A stretch of 64,000 bases of DNA from Fibrobacter sp. UWH4 (GTDB lineage: Bacteria; Fibrobacterota; Fibrobacteria; Fibrobacterales; Fibrobacteraceae). The stretch covers positions 496,001 to 560,000 of the forward strand of contig NZ_FRAY01000002.1 of the NCBI RefSeq assembly GCF_900142475.1, read 5' to 3'. Below the pieces are notes generated by a model. The model worked only from the letters and a program-made list of their open reading frames with translations, made no database searches and was not told the DNA's origin. The translations under genes were made by a program, and so were the position numbers. Of this stretch, positions 53,701 through 61,023 are shown piece by piece (position 1 is the stretch's first letter; each line of letters opens with the position of its first letter).

Positions 53701-54643
53701 CCTGCGAGGCAATCGTCGTAAGGCGCCAGTCACCGAGTTTCCAGTCGGCCTTGATACCGAACAGCCCCTGGTGGTTCTCGGAATAACCCGTGAGTTCCGT
53801 ACCCGTCAAGGCGAGGTTCGTGGTACCGGCTTCTACACGCTGCAGAATGTAGTCCTCGAATTCATCCTTGTACGATTCTTCGTAAACAACACGCACCTGG
53901 TTGCGGGCGCCCAGCCCTTCTTCCACGTTGTTGATTTCAACCGTGATGTACGGGCCGATCTTGCCCTTCACCATGAAGTTCGGCGTATAGTTCAAAGTAG
54001 GGCTGGGCCACAGACTCGTCTTGGTGCTACCTTCGGCATCATCCTTTTCGCCATAGCCCTTCAAGCGGATATCCATCGTTCCCTGGAGCATCAGCTTCGG
54101 CTTGTCGAGCCCGAAGTCGCGCATCCACGCGGGCATCGTCACGGGAATCGTAATGTCGAATACCGACCCCACCTCGGGAGTCTCGTATCCGTCGTTCGGC
54201 TTCCCGACCAAGTCGTTCAGCCACAGGCTCTTCTGGCCGATACTGTACATGTCCGACACATAATCCGCAAGTTCCGGATAATGCGCCGTCCACAAGGTCG
54301 TGGTATCACGGGAAACGGAGTTCACGCGCTTTTCGCTCACGTCCATTTCACGGGTCGAGACATCGATATCGTGACTAAAGACCTGCCCCTTGCTGGTACT
54401 CATCAAACGCGGCGAAGAACCGATACCGCCGAACGGCAAAAGTCCATTCAACGGGGTCACCGAAGGAGGCAACGATATGTACTGGTATGTCGGCTGCCAC
54501 TCGGTTTCAGCCGGATCCGGCTCCGTGGTTTCAGCGTCGCTTGCAGACACTACCGAAACGGAGTCGCTCTGGGACCAGGCGATTCCCACGGCAAGGGCGA
54601 CAGTCGCCACCGGCCACAAGTGTTTCAAACCATCAAAAAACAC
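47792..54643 (-). CDS. sprA: SprA-like giant outer-membrane protein (type IX secretion/gliding family)
   Basis: A protein of 2283 residues, close to the length of Flavobacterium SprA. SprA forms the outer-membrane translocon of the type IX secretion system. The N-terminus has a signal-peptide-like segment (VATVALAVGIAWSQS). The body is rich in aromatic and polar alternation, with LKGYGEKD, a long region with YEVNYELGQIELLSERAL and DPNKEIKVSYEC (SprA/TamB-like), ASPPGGVEHS, and a C-terminus ending in FEIALMLRFD with a final aromatic typical of beta-barrels. The start is GTG at 54643 with an in-frame TAG five codons upstream; no ATG fits. Very long open frames antisense to it are shadows. Confidence 0.9.
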   Translation of the reverse strand: MFFDGLKHLWPVATVALAVGIAWSQSDSVSVVSASDAETTEPDPAETEWQPTYQYISLPPSVTPLNGLLPFGGIGSSPRLMSTSKGQVFSHDIDVSTREMDVSEKRVNSVSRDTTTLWTAHYPELADYVSDMYSIGQKSLWLNDLVGKPNDGYETPEVGSVFDITIPVTMPAWMRDFGLDKPKLMLQGTMDIRLKGYGEKDDAEGSTKTSLWPSPTLNYTPNFMVKGKIGPYITVEINNVEEGLGARNQVRVVYEESYKDEFEDYILQRVEAGTTNLALTGTELTGYSENHQGLFGIKADWKLGDWRLTTIASQDGGDQEEFSLKSSESTTEFQILDKQFVAYRYYFLNQSIRRDYVNAAIGGNRTWNQKASELRLYKRGATNSATGVIDNVYVRYTTPGGKTVVKLVERMVQIPNTDFTYDSKMGVVKVNGVNRNTLLAASWTEDRGGKSSVKEGDTVSLIQWDASLSELVDIDKLMLRNVYSIGISDASSSSFVLRMKNKSGISGDYLKKLGLVDTTTGTPLVNDATIFKKDASGTYTGEMWLPCKKSSDPVYSGAKNPDELAKQNCLEPMRNLDSSAAMAQLYTLPVYNLQRYTNRFYFESVGKRRNSVLSVRDPSSSYSVSGSSCMDISPGTEKVTAGSTTLIRGTDYEVNYELGQIELLSERALDPNKEIKVSYECEPLFEIDNKLLLGARAELPLDLYGMGAGSVFGVTALYKSQSTTAKTPTLGNEPYSSVLLGMNLRLQDTIPALTELVNLIPGINTTAQSSWRYEAEFAASRHNANTSEESSALVEDFEATTSGLTYPLSRLSWYQASPPGGVEHSLTYIESQDYRHKGEFIWHSNNTELYKNIYPSVGNSDVDNQHLTVLKMTLRANDNLAGNSWGGVMRPNSSYYQDMSDMKYIEVVARGNVGSLYLDLGLISEDLSINGASPNGDYNGENDLGTSTALNDKGLDGVSGSDEIDTVWDCRTNPCKGTEYSVRMGNVDASSNDIAHDNFNDDLDEESDPPRAINGTEKNSGERTYDTEDINKNGSLDRDISFVRYRIDLSDTNAAHFDILKNGWRKWRIPLYQYDTIVSATANDYQTILAESQFSRLWLGKLNNGVAEAKVQVVHLAVVGNAWEETTVADLYQTSSTEHSQIVEVNGIETKVTENVTAKDTNYITVKTINNREDADKYHKSPNTKTERDSDSNAPLKETALVLDYHNMSPGQEVGVTRIFETDVKDFSSYRSLKMEIHYQTDATSVPVRFAIQFGEGSLEGSSDYYEWSFRPVNYTCKKGSERPQDCDERNWLDNAFAMNVSDFSDLKRGRRPPYLTAVEKDLGGDREEKLKLVGNPSITSIDWMRFVIIADSSASESDLEGTFWLDDLRLSDMDTEWGYAARTSGQVNFADFISLSGAIRYQDGNFATLSTSNGSPKPKTSVAASQIDVAGDFTMNLNKFLNDSSGFHIPLSLGYHSSTKRPYMKPTDDMMLKRSSFVDMTGDMFQRRLEVDGDKEEQKLRDEAESKGYQSYVRDRSFGISYRKDYHARDSKLGEVMSQIFLDRPAFSYSYNESEGRATTSADSSYSYHTIIEYKLGTFSMFRFRPLDALSKYEWLKPLAKTEFEPWPQTFDVTLFDLNYVRYVNQNRDPDYVEPQVDKIVTYTTELNHKLNMRWNIFSFLTTSYSLNVKRDMYGGGDREAFVKKNFFTSRDGGLFASDYIFDYDHTDRRVYVSGDSIVAIPRDTIARISESGDTLAIDMQNPDSYEIRYDTTVFYKVDSVGRREYGRSYGILRNERARSQQFKIGFNPRLIPFLPFTTNFSSDFNQQKTIPDDFDFKDETMIEKNYWTISQTNRFEFSPTFKILDFANAFGKGNFVASAFDKIKWREIRFSWTASTNTVGENFTLAQLNEEQHVTPLQYYLYGLGLGNGYRNRGFYNIVTGDMGLDHRDDYRRFAQYRNHHVDTLVYQGNFRHSVSRQFQMGTGITLPIWDIGVQGDLQWKEDFSQAREYPLYLDTTTVWPKIGVGVTVPNFSQRVSILNGFRSVSTFHRFDYTYTTTVHPFQSSEDSWSQSINFNPLIRVTFLLQNNMRIENSVRMKIEDTDRRPKEEVIGITTWPDSAGNSRDTTDYFWETPWIHTSLYNDFMFNIGDDFTITYPLKLDKAVKFFKWFFKFKNSVDLKFTAGYDYKKTIRKQYDPEDGYDMWNKESGTDGVFRQWHFDDPLYADVPKTVYNPKLTLTDRTVPSRTHEWFIRPSAGYQFNKIASMSSYIEYRQIHEKLDDETPHLRQILQFEIALMLRFD

Positions 54644-54782
54644 AGTTTTCTTCTATGCAGTTCGCCCATAAAATACTGAATTTGCACCCTGCAAACCAAC
54701 CGAAAATACGGGATACACCTGCAATTTGTGCGAAAATAGAAAAATTTCGTTTTTTCAAACGGATTTGCGTTTGCTACATAAG

Positions 54783-54942
54783 CAAAAAACGGCCCGCAAT
54801 GCGAACCGTTTAACAGAAGTTAATTTGTTAAAACCACGCGATCTCCGTGAGCAACAAAGCCCTCGGGTGTTAACCGAGGGCGGTTGCGAGAGGATCGGCT
54901 TCAGAGTAAGAATTCTGGAGAATTTAGCCGATCCGGTCTGTA
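54783..54942 (-). ncRNA. Structured 3' region of the carboxyltransferase gene, candidate small RNA
   Basis: Reading on the minus strand from the stop codon, three hairpins follow in about 160 bases. GGATCGGCT/AGCCGATCC (54892-54934) encloses AATTC-TCCA-GAATT. GCCCTCGG/CCGAGGGC lies at 54859-54881. AAACGG/CCGTTT followed by TTTTTTGC (54783-54811) is terminator-like. A TATAAT overlaps the stop codon, but no -35 was found, so processing from the mRNA is the simpler idea. The 299-base gap up to sprA contains no other gene. Confidence 0.45.
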
Positions 54943-56562
54943 TTATAGCGGTATGTTCGCGTGCTTCTTCCAGTGACGCTTCTGTTCCTTGGTCTTCAAG
55001 GCATCAAAGGCGGCAATGAGGCGCTTGCGAACATCGGCCGGGTGAATCACTTCGTCGACCACGCCCATGGAGGCGGCAACGTAGGGGTTCATCAGTTCTT
55101 CTTCGTACTTGGCGATGCACTGGGCGCGAGCAGCAGCCGGATCCGGAGCCGCAGCGATTTCCTTCTTGTTGATGATTTCCACGGCACCTTCGGCACCCAT
55201 CACGGCCACCTGGGCAATCGGGAGGGCGAACACGTAGTCGGCACCCACGTCCTTGCTGTTCATGGCGATGTAGGCGCCACCGAAAGCCTTACGCAGAATG
55301 AGCGTCACCTTCGGCACGGTTGCTTCGGCAAAGGCGTAAAGGAGCTTTGCACCGTGGCGGATAATGCCCGAGTATTCCTGCTTGGAACCCGGCATGTAGC
55401 CCGGAACGTCAGCGAGAGCCAAAAGCGGAATGTTGAACGCGTCGCAGAAGCGCACAAAGCGGCCAGCCTTGTCGGAACCGTCTACGTCCAAGGAACCGGC
55501 GAGCACCTTCGGCTGGTTAGCCACGATACCGATCGCTTCGCCGTTCAAGCGAGCAAAGCCGATCACCACGTTCTTGCCCCAGTCGCTCTGCACTTCAAAG
55601 AAGCTGTCTGCATCGGCAAAGGCCGCAATCACGGACTTCACGTCGTAGGCCTGCTTGTAGTTATCCGGAACGATGTCCTGGATAGAGGCGCTGTTGTCGA
55701 AGGAAGCTGCCACTTCGTTCGATTCGGACTTGGAGAACAGCTTCTTGAAGAAGCCTTCGTCATTCTTGGCGGCTTCGGCAATCTTGCAGTTGCATTCGGC
55801 AGATTCCTTGCGGTTGCTCTGCGGCAAGTAGCTGAGGAGCTTGCGGACACCTTCGAGGCACTTCTTGTCGTCTTCGTACATGAAGTGAGCCACACCGGAC
55901 TTGGAAGTATGCACCTGAGCGCCACCGAGGTCAGCAGCGGTAATATTTTCACCCATCACCAGCTTCACCACAGCCGGGCCCGTCAGGAACATCTGGCTCG
56001 TGTTCTGCGTCATGAAAATGAAGTCGCTCAGAGCCGGAGAATAGCAGGCGCCACCAGCGCAGGGGCCCATGATCACGGCAATCTGCGGAATCACGCCCGA
56101 AGCCCAGACGTTGCGGGCCATGATGGCGCTATAGCCTGCCAAGGAGAACACGCCTTCGTGGATACGGGCTCCACCGCTATCGTTCATGGCGACAAACGGA
56201 GCACCAGCTTCGACAGCCATGTCCATCACGCGGCAAATCTTTTCGGCGTGGCACTGGCCCAAGGAGCCGCCACCCATCGTAAAGTCCTGAGAAGAGGCGA
56301 ACACCAGACGGCCATTCACCTTGCCGTAACCGGTCACGACGCCGTCACCCAGGACGACCTTGCTTTCCTTGAGCACGCGGTTGCTCGACTTGCGGAGAGC
56401 ACCGACTTCAACAAACGTACCTTCGTCGAACAGCATTTCCATGCGTTCGCGAGCAGTGCACTTTCCAGACTGGTGCTGCTTATCGACACGGGCAGCCCCA
56501 CCTGCCGCCTGGGCCTGAGCCAGGTAGCTATCCAGCTTAGCGATATACTTTTCGTTCCACAT
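54943..56562 (-). CDS. Acyl-CoA carboxylase carboxyltransferase subunit (PccB/MmdA-like)
   Basis: A protein of 539 residues, the biotin-dependent carboxyltransferase of propionyl-CoA carboxylase or methylmalonyl-CoA decarboxylase/transcarboxylase type. The N-terminal half has ARERMEMLFDEGTFVE, SQDFTMGGGSLGQCHAEKI (quoted in part: DFTMGGGSLG), NDSGGARIHEGV and MGPCAGGACYSPALSDF. The C-terminal half has GIVANQPKVLAGSLD, DVPGYMPGSKQEYSGIIRHG (quoted in part: DVPGYMPGSKQE), AFGGAYIAMNSK and PIAQVAVMGAEGAVEI. An insert near residues 260-285 (EAAKNDEGFFKKLFSKSE) is longer than I expect. I chose the ATG at 56562; AGGAG precedes it. No biotin carrier or decarboxylase beta gene is adjacent. Confidence 0.9.
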   Translation of the reverse strand: MWNEKYIAKLDSYLAQAQAAGGAARVDKQHQSGKCTARERMEMLFDEGTFVEVGALRKSSNRVLKESKVVLGDGVVTGYGKVNGRLVFASSQDFTMGGGSLGQCHAEKICRVMDMAVEAGAPFVAMNDSGGARIHEGVFSLAGYSAIMARNVWASGVIPQIAVIMGPCAGGACYSPALSDFIFMTQNTSQMFLTGPAVVKLVMGENITAADLGGAQVHTSKSGVAHFMYEDDKKCLEGVRKLLSYLPQSNRKESAECNCKIAEAAKNDEGFFKKLFSKSESNEVAASFDNSASIQDIVPDNYKQAYDVKSVIAAFADADSFFEVQSDWGKNVVIGFARLNGEAIGIVANQPKVLAGSLDVDGSDKAGRFVRFCDAFNIPLLALADVPGYMPGSKQEYSGIIRHGAKLLYAFAEATVPKVTLILRKAFGGAYIAMNSKDVGADYVFALPIAQVAVMGAEGAVEIINKKEIAAAPDPAAARAQCIAKYEEELMNPYVAASMGVVDEVIHPADVRKRLIAAFDALKTKEQKRHWKKHANIPL

Positions 56563-56610
56563 TTTGTAAAGAACTCCTGTATTTGTAAGATTTTCGTAGC
56601 CAAAATTAGA

Positions 56611-56639
56611 AAAAGCCGTTGAGCTAGTCAACGGCTTTT
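56611..56639 (-). terminator. Rho-independent terminator after the AIPR gene
   Basis: AAAAGCCGTTGA, loop, TCAACGGCTTTT: 12 perfect pairs. On the minus strand it is followed by TCTAATTTT; the stem-end A/T tracts make it potentially active in both directions. Confidence 0.85.
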
Positions 56640-56688
56640 GTTTCTTTTTGTTTAAATAATAAAGATGGAAGAAGTTTGTAGGAATCGA

Positions 56689-58584
56689 TTAGATGAAAGC
56701 TTCGATTCCGCCACGGCACTTTTCCCAAGCGGGATTCTTCTTGCACAGAAGATCCATCATCTTGTCATAAGTAGCGGTGTTGCTAAAGCCCTTCCACAGG
56801 CGGCGTTCCACCGATTCGCCACTATCCTTGTCGATGGTGGTGATGGTATCGTAGTAAGCCGGATTGTCCTTGAATTCGCTAATCAGGATTCCCTTCAGGT
56901 CGTCGGTGTAGATACGGGCCGCATACTTGAGGATGGAATCGTTGAAGTTGAGTTCGTTTTCGACGAGCCATTCAAAGTCCTGAATCGGATCACCGTAGAT
57001 GAGCCAGTGCTTCAGGGCAAGGGCCACCACCAGGTCCTTCACAGCGCTACGGAAGATAAACTTGTCTTCGAGGCGGCCGTTCCAGGTGATACGGGTCAGC
57101 GGGTTATCGTCGTTCGCTTCGATAGACACGCCCTTACCCGGGGTAACGCGGCGAATCTTGATCGGCAAACGGCTAAGCAACTGCCATGCCTTGGTGAAAG
57201 CGATCGTCTTGCGGACGAAATCCTTTTCCTTGTCCGGTGCCACGCGCACAAATGCGCCGAAGCAACGCTGGTACAGGGTTTCCTTATCGAAAATGCAGTC
57301 GCTGGAGCGGCATTCGCTGAGCTTGCCGTCCATCATGAAGAGGGTCTTGGCAAGTTCGGGGCGCATACGCACTTCGAGCTTACGGGTACGTGCCTTCAGG
57401 CGCACGCCATCCTTATAAACGTAGGTAAAGCCTTCTTCCTGGTAACGCTGCCAAATGAAGAACTGCAAGTCGTCAGCAGCGCGCAGGTGGTAGCTGAACA
57501 CCGGGTTCTGGCGGTTGTTGGCCATGGTCACCTGGTTCAGGAAGTTGTCGGCACCGGGGTACGGCACCACGACCTTCACGAGCACCTGCGGGTTCACCGG
57601 CTTCTTGCTCTTCTTGGCGTACTGTTCGTAGGTGAACAGGGACTGGGCACCGTTAATAATCTTCGGGCGTTCAATATAGAGCACCTTCTTGCCGTCGCGT
57701 TCCTTGAGGCGCAGGTCATCACCCGTCAGGGTCATACCGTTGTGCAGGAACGGGAAATCGTCCACGTTCACGTTCTGGTCGTCGTTGCGTTCCATCGTCT
57801 GGAAGGCATCGATCAAAGCCGCGTTCGTGTGAGTGAGGTTGCCGAGGTAAGTACGGATGTTGCTGGAGACGATAGCCATGTTGTGCTTCGTCTTGAGGCG
57901 CTTACCCAGGTTCACGTGGTAATCAAAAATCGTACGGATGGGGCAGAAACCGAGGAAGAGTTCGCCATGATCGCTCGTGAGGTGGAGCGGATCGGAATCC
58001 ATCACAATTTCAAGCTTGTCGTCAGCGCTGCGGAAATCGCGGGTCAAGTCGTCGTGTTCGGCGATAATTTCAAGCTTGGCCTTCACGTCGTTCTTCCAGA
58101 TCAGGAGCTTGCGACGCATATCCTTGAGCGTACGTTCCAGTTCGGAGTCGGTGATGTCGCGGCTTGCACGGGTACGGAGCACCGTAATTTCGAGCGTTTC
58201 CATGTAGGGGCGGCTTGCCGGAGAATCGGAATCGTCTTCGCCTTCTTCATCGTCACTAATCTTGTTGACCGCCCAGGGGTCAGCCTCTTCGCGCAGCGAC
58301 ATGAAGAACGGGTTAGGAGGATCGCTCGTACGGAACACGGCGATCTGCAACTGCTTGAGGTCGGAATTCAGGTGGGCAACGACCTTTTCAAGCGGAGTAT
58401 CTTCATCGAGGAAGATGAAGAATTCCATAAAGCCTTGGGAATATTGGAATCCGTGGAAGCAGCCGTTTTCATCAAGGTTTAGATGCCGGAGTGCCTTAAT
58501 TCGGTCAGTAGGGTCGTTCGGATTGAGACTCAAGAGGCTAGCCACGAATGCTAGACGGCGTTCCTGCGATTTGGTTAATTCCAT
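56689..58584 (-). CDS. AIPR-family protein (putative phage-resistance related)
   Basis: A protein of 631 residues. Residues about 265-400 match the AIPR pattern: SSNIRTYLGNLTHTNAALID (quoted in part: SSNIRTYLGNL), FPFLHNGMTLTGDDL, ERPKIINGAQSLFTYEQY and VLVKVVVPY, then TMANNRQNPV. AIPR domains are named for abortive-infection phage resistance; biochemical activity is poorly defined. The N-terminal part has an acidic stretch (DDEEGEDDSDS). I chose the ATG at 58584 with GAGGA ahead. It is a single-gene unit with its own terminator and a palindrome upstream. No toxin partner, methylase or other defence gene lies beside it; the divergent neighbour is an LRR protein. Confidence 0.75.
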   Translation of the reverse strand: MELTKSQERRLAFVASLLSLNPNDPTDRIKALRHLNLDENGCFHGFQYSQGFMEFFIFLDEDTPLEKVVAHLNSDLKQLQIAVFRTSDPPNPFFMSLREEADPWAVNKISDDEEGEDDSDSPASRPYMETLEITVLRTRASRDITDSELERTLKDMRRKLLIWKNDVKAKLEIIAEHDDLTRDFRSADDKLEIVMDSDPLHLTSDHGELFLGFCPIRTIFDYHVNLGKRLKTKHNMAIVSSNIRTYLGNLTHTNAALIDAFQTMERNDDQNVNVDDFPFLHNGMTLTGDDLRLKERDGKKVLYIERPKIINGAQSLFTYEQYAKKSKKPVNPQVLVKVVVPYPGADNFLNQVTMANNRQNPVFSYHLRAADDLQFFIWQRYQEEGFTYVYKDGVRLKARTRKLEVRMRPELAKTLFMMDGKLSECRSSDCIFDKETLYQRCFGAFVRVAPDKEKDFVRKTIAFTKAWQLLSRLPIKIRRVTPGKGVSIEANDDNPLTRITWNGRLEDKFIFRSAVKDLVVALALKHWLIYGDPIQDFEWLVENELNFNDSILKYAARIYTDDLKGILISEFKDNPAYYDTITTIDKDSGESVERRLWKGFSNTATYDKMMDLLCKKNPAWEKCRGGIEAFI

Positions 58585-58621
58585 TTTTTCCTCAGTTCTG
58601 TTATTTACAATAGCAAAAGTC

Positions 58622-58640
58622 AGGTGCAAATGAGGCACCT
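58622..58640. promoter_or_regulatory. Inverted repeat upstream of the AIPR gene
   Basis: AGGTGC-AAATGAG-GCACCT, perfect 6+6, 37 bases before the AIPR ATG in the 264-base divergent spacer. It fits an operator. The rest of the spacer is T-rich with no other gene. Confidence 0.35.
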
Positions 58641-58848
58641 TACCATTATTATCGTATTTTGCCCCTTAAAAATAGTTTCAAAAAGAGGGTTTGCGAAAAA
58701 AAAAGGACAACTTTTTTCATTTTTTTTCAAAAACGGGTCAATTTATAGTGAACATTTGTATAAAAAACATACTTTTTTACTTTTTTTCGTCATTCGTCCG
58801 TCTTTTTTGACCAAAAATGCTATGATTTACAATATAGGAGATGTTCCC

Positions 58849-59601
58849 ATGAATTTGCTAGATATTATCGCCAAGGCCAAGGCCGAAAAAGCCACTTCGT
58901 TAGACCTTTCCCAGAAAGACCTGAGACTCCTCCCCCAGGAGCTTTTTGAACTGGATAACCTAGAAGAGTTGATCCTCGACCGCAATATGCTTGTGGAACT
59001 CCCCGACGACATCGGCAAGCTCAAGAATTTGAAAAAACTTTCCGTGAGCGAAAATGACCTGATGGAACTCCCCGAGACCATCGGCGAGCTCACCAACCTG
59101 GAGCACCTGTACCTGGGCTACAACAGCCTGTCCGAACTTCCGGACACCGTCGGAAACCTTACAAAACTTGAAACGGTAAATATCGCAAAGAACCAGCTTC
59201 TGGACCTGACTCTCGAAGTTGGAAAGTGGGTTAACGTTACCAAGTTGAGCCTCCACGACAACATGCTGTCCGAAGTACCGGCAACCCTCGGCAAGCTGAA
59301 AAAGCTCCGCAAGCTCTACCTGGACAACAATGACCTCACCTCGATCCCGGCGAACCTTTCTCACCTGGAATCCCTGGAAGTCCTGATGGTGTCGGGCAAC
59401 AACCTGGGCGCCATCCCCTCCGAATTCGGCAACCTGAAGAAGCTCAAGGAACTGGTACTCGACGCCAACCAGCTCGCGACCCTCCCCGAAAGCCTCGCCG
59501 AGTGCGATAGCCTCGAAACGATTTCCGTGGTGGAAAACCCGCTCGAAGGCGGAATCCCGCGCGTGCTACTGGACAAGAAGGGACTAAGCATCGACCAGTA
59601 G
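58849..59601 (+). CDS. Leucine-rich-repeat protein
   Basis: A protein of 250 residues, nearly all LRR. Repeats of 23 residues with the pattern L-x-x-L-x-L-x-x-N-x-L-x-x-L-P run from about residue 17 to 240, for example LEELILDRNMLVELPDDIG, LEHLYLGYNSLSELPDTVG and LRKLYLDNNDLTSIPANLS. No signal peptide, kinase or other effector domain is attached, so it is probably a cytoplasmic protein-protein interaction scaffold. I chose the ATG at 58849 because AGGAG lies 8 bases ahead; 75 upstream in-frame codons are low-complexity. It is divergent from the AIPR gene across a 264-base spacer. No function can be assigned. Confidence 0.88.
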   Translation: MNLLDIIAKAKAEKATSLDLSQKDLRLLPQELFELDNLEELILDRNMLVELPDDIGKLKNLKKLSVSENDLMELPETIGELTNLEHLYLGYNSLSELPDTVGNLTKLETVNIAKNQLLDLTLEVGKWVNVTKLSLHDNMLSEVPATLGKLKKLRKLYLDNNDLTSIPANLSHLESLEVLMVSGNNLGAIPSEFGNLKKLKELVLDANQLATLPESLAECDSLETISVVENPLEGGIPRVLLDKKGLSIDQ

Positions 59602-59604
59602 GCC

Positions 59605-59660
59605 GGCGCAAAGCGCCGTTGAGCTATGAGGTCGCTACGCTTTGAGGTGTGAGAGGAGTT
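59605..59660. repeat. CTCAAA/GCGAGC-type repeat at the 5' side of the first S41 gene
   Basis: GGCGCAAAGCGCC hairpin, then GAGCTATGAGGTCGCTACGC (quoted in part: GAGCTATGAGGTCGC), TTTGAGGTGTGAGAGG. Related CTCAAAGCGAGC sequence recurs inside the signal-peptide codons at 59717-59745. Confidence 0.5.
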
Positions 59661-59665
59661 TCGCT

Positions 59666-60973
59666 TTGTTATTTGAAATAAAAAAGCAAAAAGAGCGAAC
59701 GCACAAATGCTCATGGCTCAAAGCGAGCACAGCGAGCGTGCTCATCGCCTTTTTCCTCACTGCCTGTAGCGATTTTTTCGAGCCCGTCGAGAGCACTCCC
59801 GAGCCGACAGAATACAGTTATAACTACTGGCTGCTCAAGCAAACGTACCTGTTCGAAGACGAACTGCCACAGCTAGACGAAAACGGGGACTCGGTCCAGG
59901 AGCTTTACAACAAACTGTCCGACCCATTCACCCGTTATATTCCGCCATCCAAAAGCGAAGCGACCATTACCCACATCAACACGAGTATCGTCCCGGGCGA
60001 TGTCGGAATGGAATACGAGAAATTTCCCCAAAAAGAATACCCGCTAATCATCTACCGCGTTTATCCCGAAGGACCTGCCGGACGCGCCGGTATCAAACGC
60101 TACGGTAACATCATGAACGCAAACGGAGTCGACATCGTCGGAGAAAACGCATTCGAAGTATACGATTCCATTTTGACCTACAGCAAGGAAATTACTCTCA
60201 CCGTCGCCTACACCAGCGGCACTATTTCGTACAACCTAACTAAAGAAGATGTCTACGCCCCGACGATATTCCTCGACACCCTGAACGGGATTCCAATCAT
60301 TACCATCACCAGTTTCAAGCTAAATACCGCCGACCAGAAAAACGGCTCGTTGGGAGAACTCAAGACCTATCTCGATTCCACCCAAAACACGACCGAACCT
60401 CGCCTCATCAACCTGCGGAACAACCCCGGTGGACATGTATCACATTGCATCGCCATGGCAGACTTGTTTATCAAAGATGGCGTCATTTCGACTCGAACAT
60501 CGCGAGACCTTTCCGTAGAAGGAAAGACTATCTACAGGGAAAAATCGGAAAGGGCCAAATCGGGCGACTCCGGTGAAAAAGGAAAGTTCGTTCTCCTGGT
60601 CAACAAGGGAAGCGCAAGTTGTTCCGAGATATTCGCCGCCGCGCTTCAAGAAGCGGCAAACATCCCCGTCGCAGGCGAGACCACATACGGCAAGGGCATC
60701 GGCCAAAGCACCTGGAAAACGATGAACGGCGGGCTCGCCATCATTACCAACTGGGAATTTCTGACACCCAAGGGGAACTCCTACCACAAAAAAGGCGTCA
60801 TCCCCGACTACCCTTGCGAAAGCGCCACCCTTTCGTGCGGCATAGAAGCCATCCAGAAATATTACGGAACCGCTCCCCTCCTGAAGAGCCGTTCCGGCAT
60901 TTTCGACAAAGAGCCCTCTGTACTTCGCAGGTATAAGTTCGAAGGCGGTTCCATCGAAAATTCAAATTTCTGA
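59666..60973 (+). CDS. S41-family (tail-specific protease-like) lipoprotein, first of a pair
   Basis: A protein of about 435 residues. The lipobox is FFLTAC, so Cys would be lipidated and the protein anchored facing the periplasm or surface. A PDZ-like region includes VYPEGPAGRAGIKRYGNIM and NGVDIVGENAFEV. The protease core has INLRNNPGGHVSHCI, the nucleophile motif NKGSASCSEIFAAAL, and the lysine in ETTYGKGIGQS, as in C-terminal processing peptidases. The start is uncertain: the TTG at 59666 has AGGAG 7 bases ahead and yields a basic N-terminus; no ATG fits. The signal-peptide codons coincide with an intergenic-type repeat. A paralog follows. Confidence 0.85.
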   Translation: MLFEIKKQKERTHKCSWLKASTASVLIAFFLTACSDFFEPVESTPEPTEYSYNYWLLKQTYLFEDELPQLDENGDSVQELYNKLSDPFTRYIPPSKSEATITHINTSIVPGDVGMEYEKFPQKEYPLIIYRVYPEGPAGRAGIKRYGNIMNANGVDIVGENAFEVYDSILTYSKEITLTVAYTSGTISYNLTKEDVYAPTIFLDTLNGIPIITITSFKLNTADQKNGSLGELKTYLDSTQNTTEPRLINLRNNPGGHVSHCIAMADLFIKDGVISTRTSRDLSVEGKTIYREKSERAKSGDSGEKGKFVLLVNKGSASCSEIFAAALQEAANIPVAGETTYGKGIGQSTWKTMNGGLAIITNWEFLTPKGNSYHKKGVIPDYPCESATLSCGIEAIQKYYGTAPLLKSRSGIFDKEPSVLRRYKFEGGSIENSNF

Positions 60974-60974
60974 T

Positions 60975-61004
60975 TTGAAAGTCCAACACAACATTTTCTA
61001 TTTT
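60975..61004 (+). promoter_or_regulatory. Promoter-like pair ahead of the second S41 gene
   Basis: TTGAAA, 18 bases, TATTTT, 19 bases before the ATG at 61024, directly after the first S41 stop codon. The downstream gene may be transcribed on its own. Confidence 0.45.
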
Positions 61005-61023
61005 AAATCCTAGCGAGGATTGT

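Noticed and set aside
51026-54679. A very long open frame (over 1200 codons) on the plus strand opposite sprA
   Set aside because: It mirrors the codon bias of sprA, has no recognisable domain, and is rich in Arg/His/Val as expected of an antisense shadow.
58624-58848. Upstream extension of the LRR protein by 75 codons
   Set aside because: Low-complexity Phe/Lys text from a T-rich spacer, and a good ribosome site stands before 58849.
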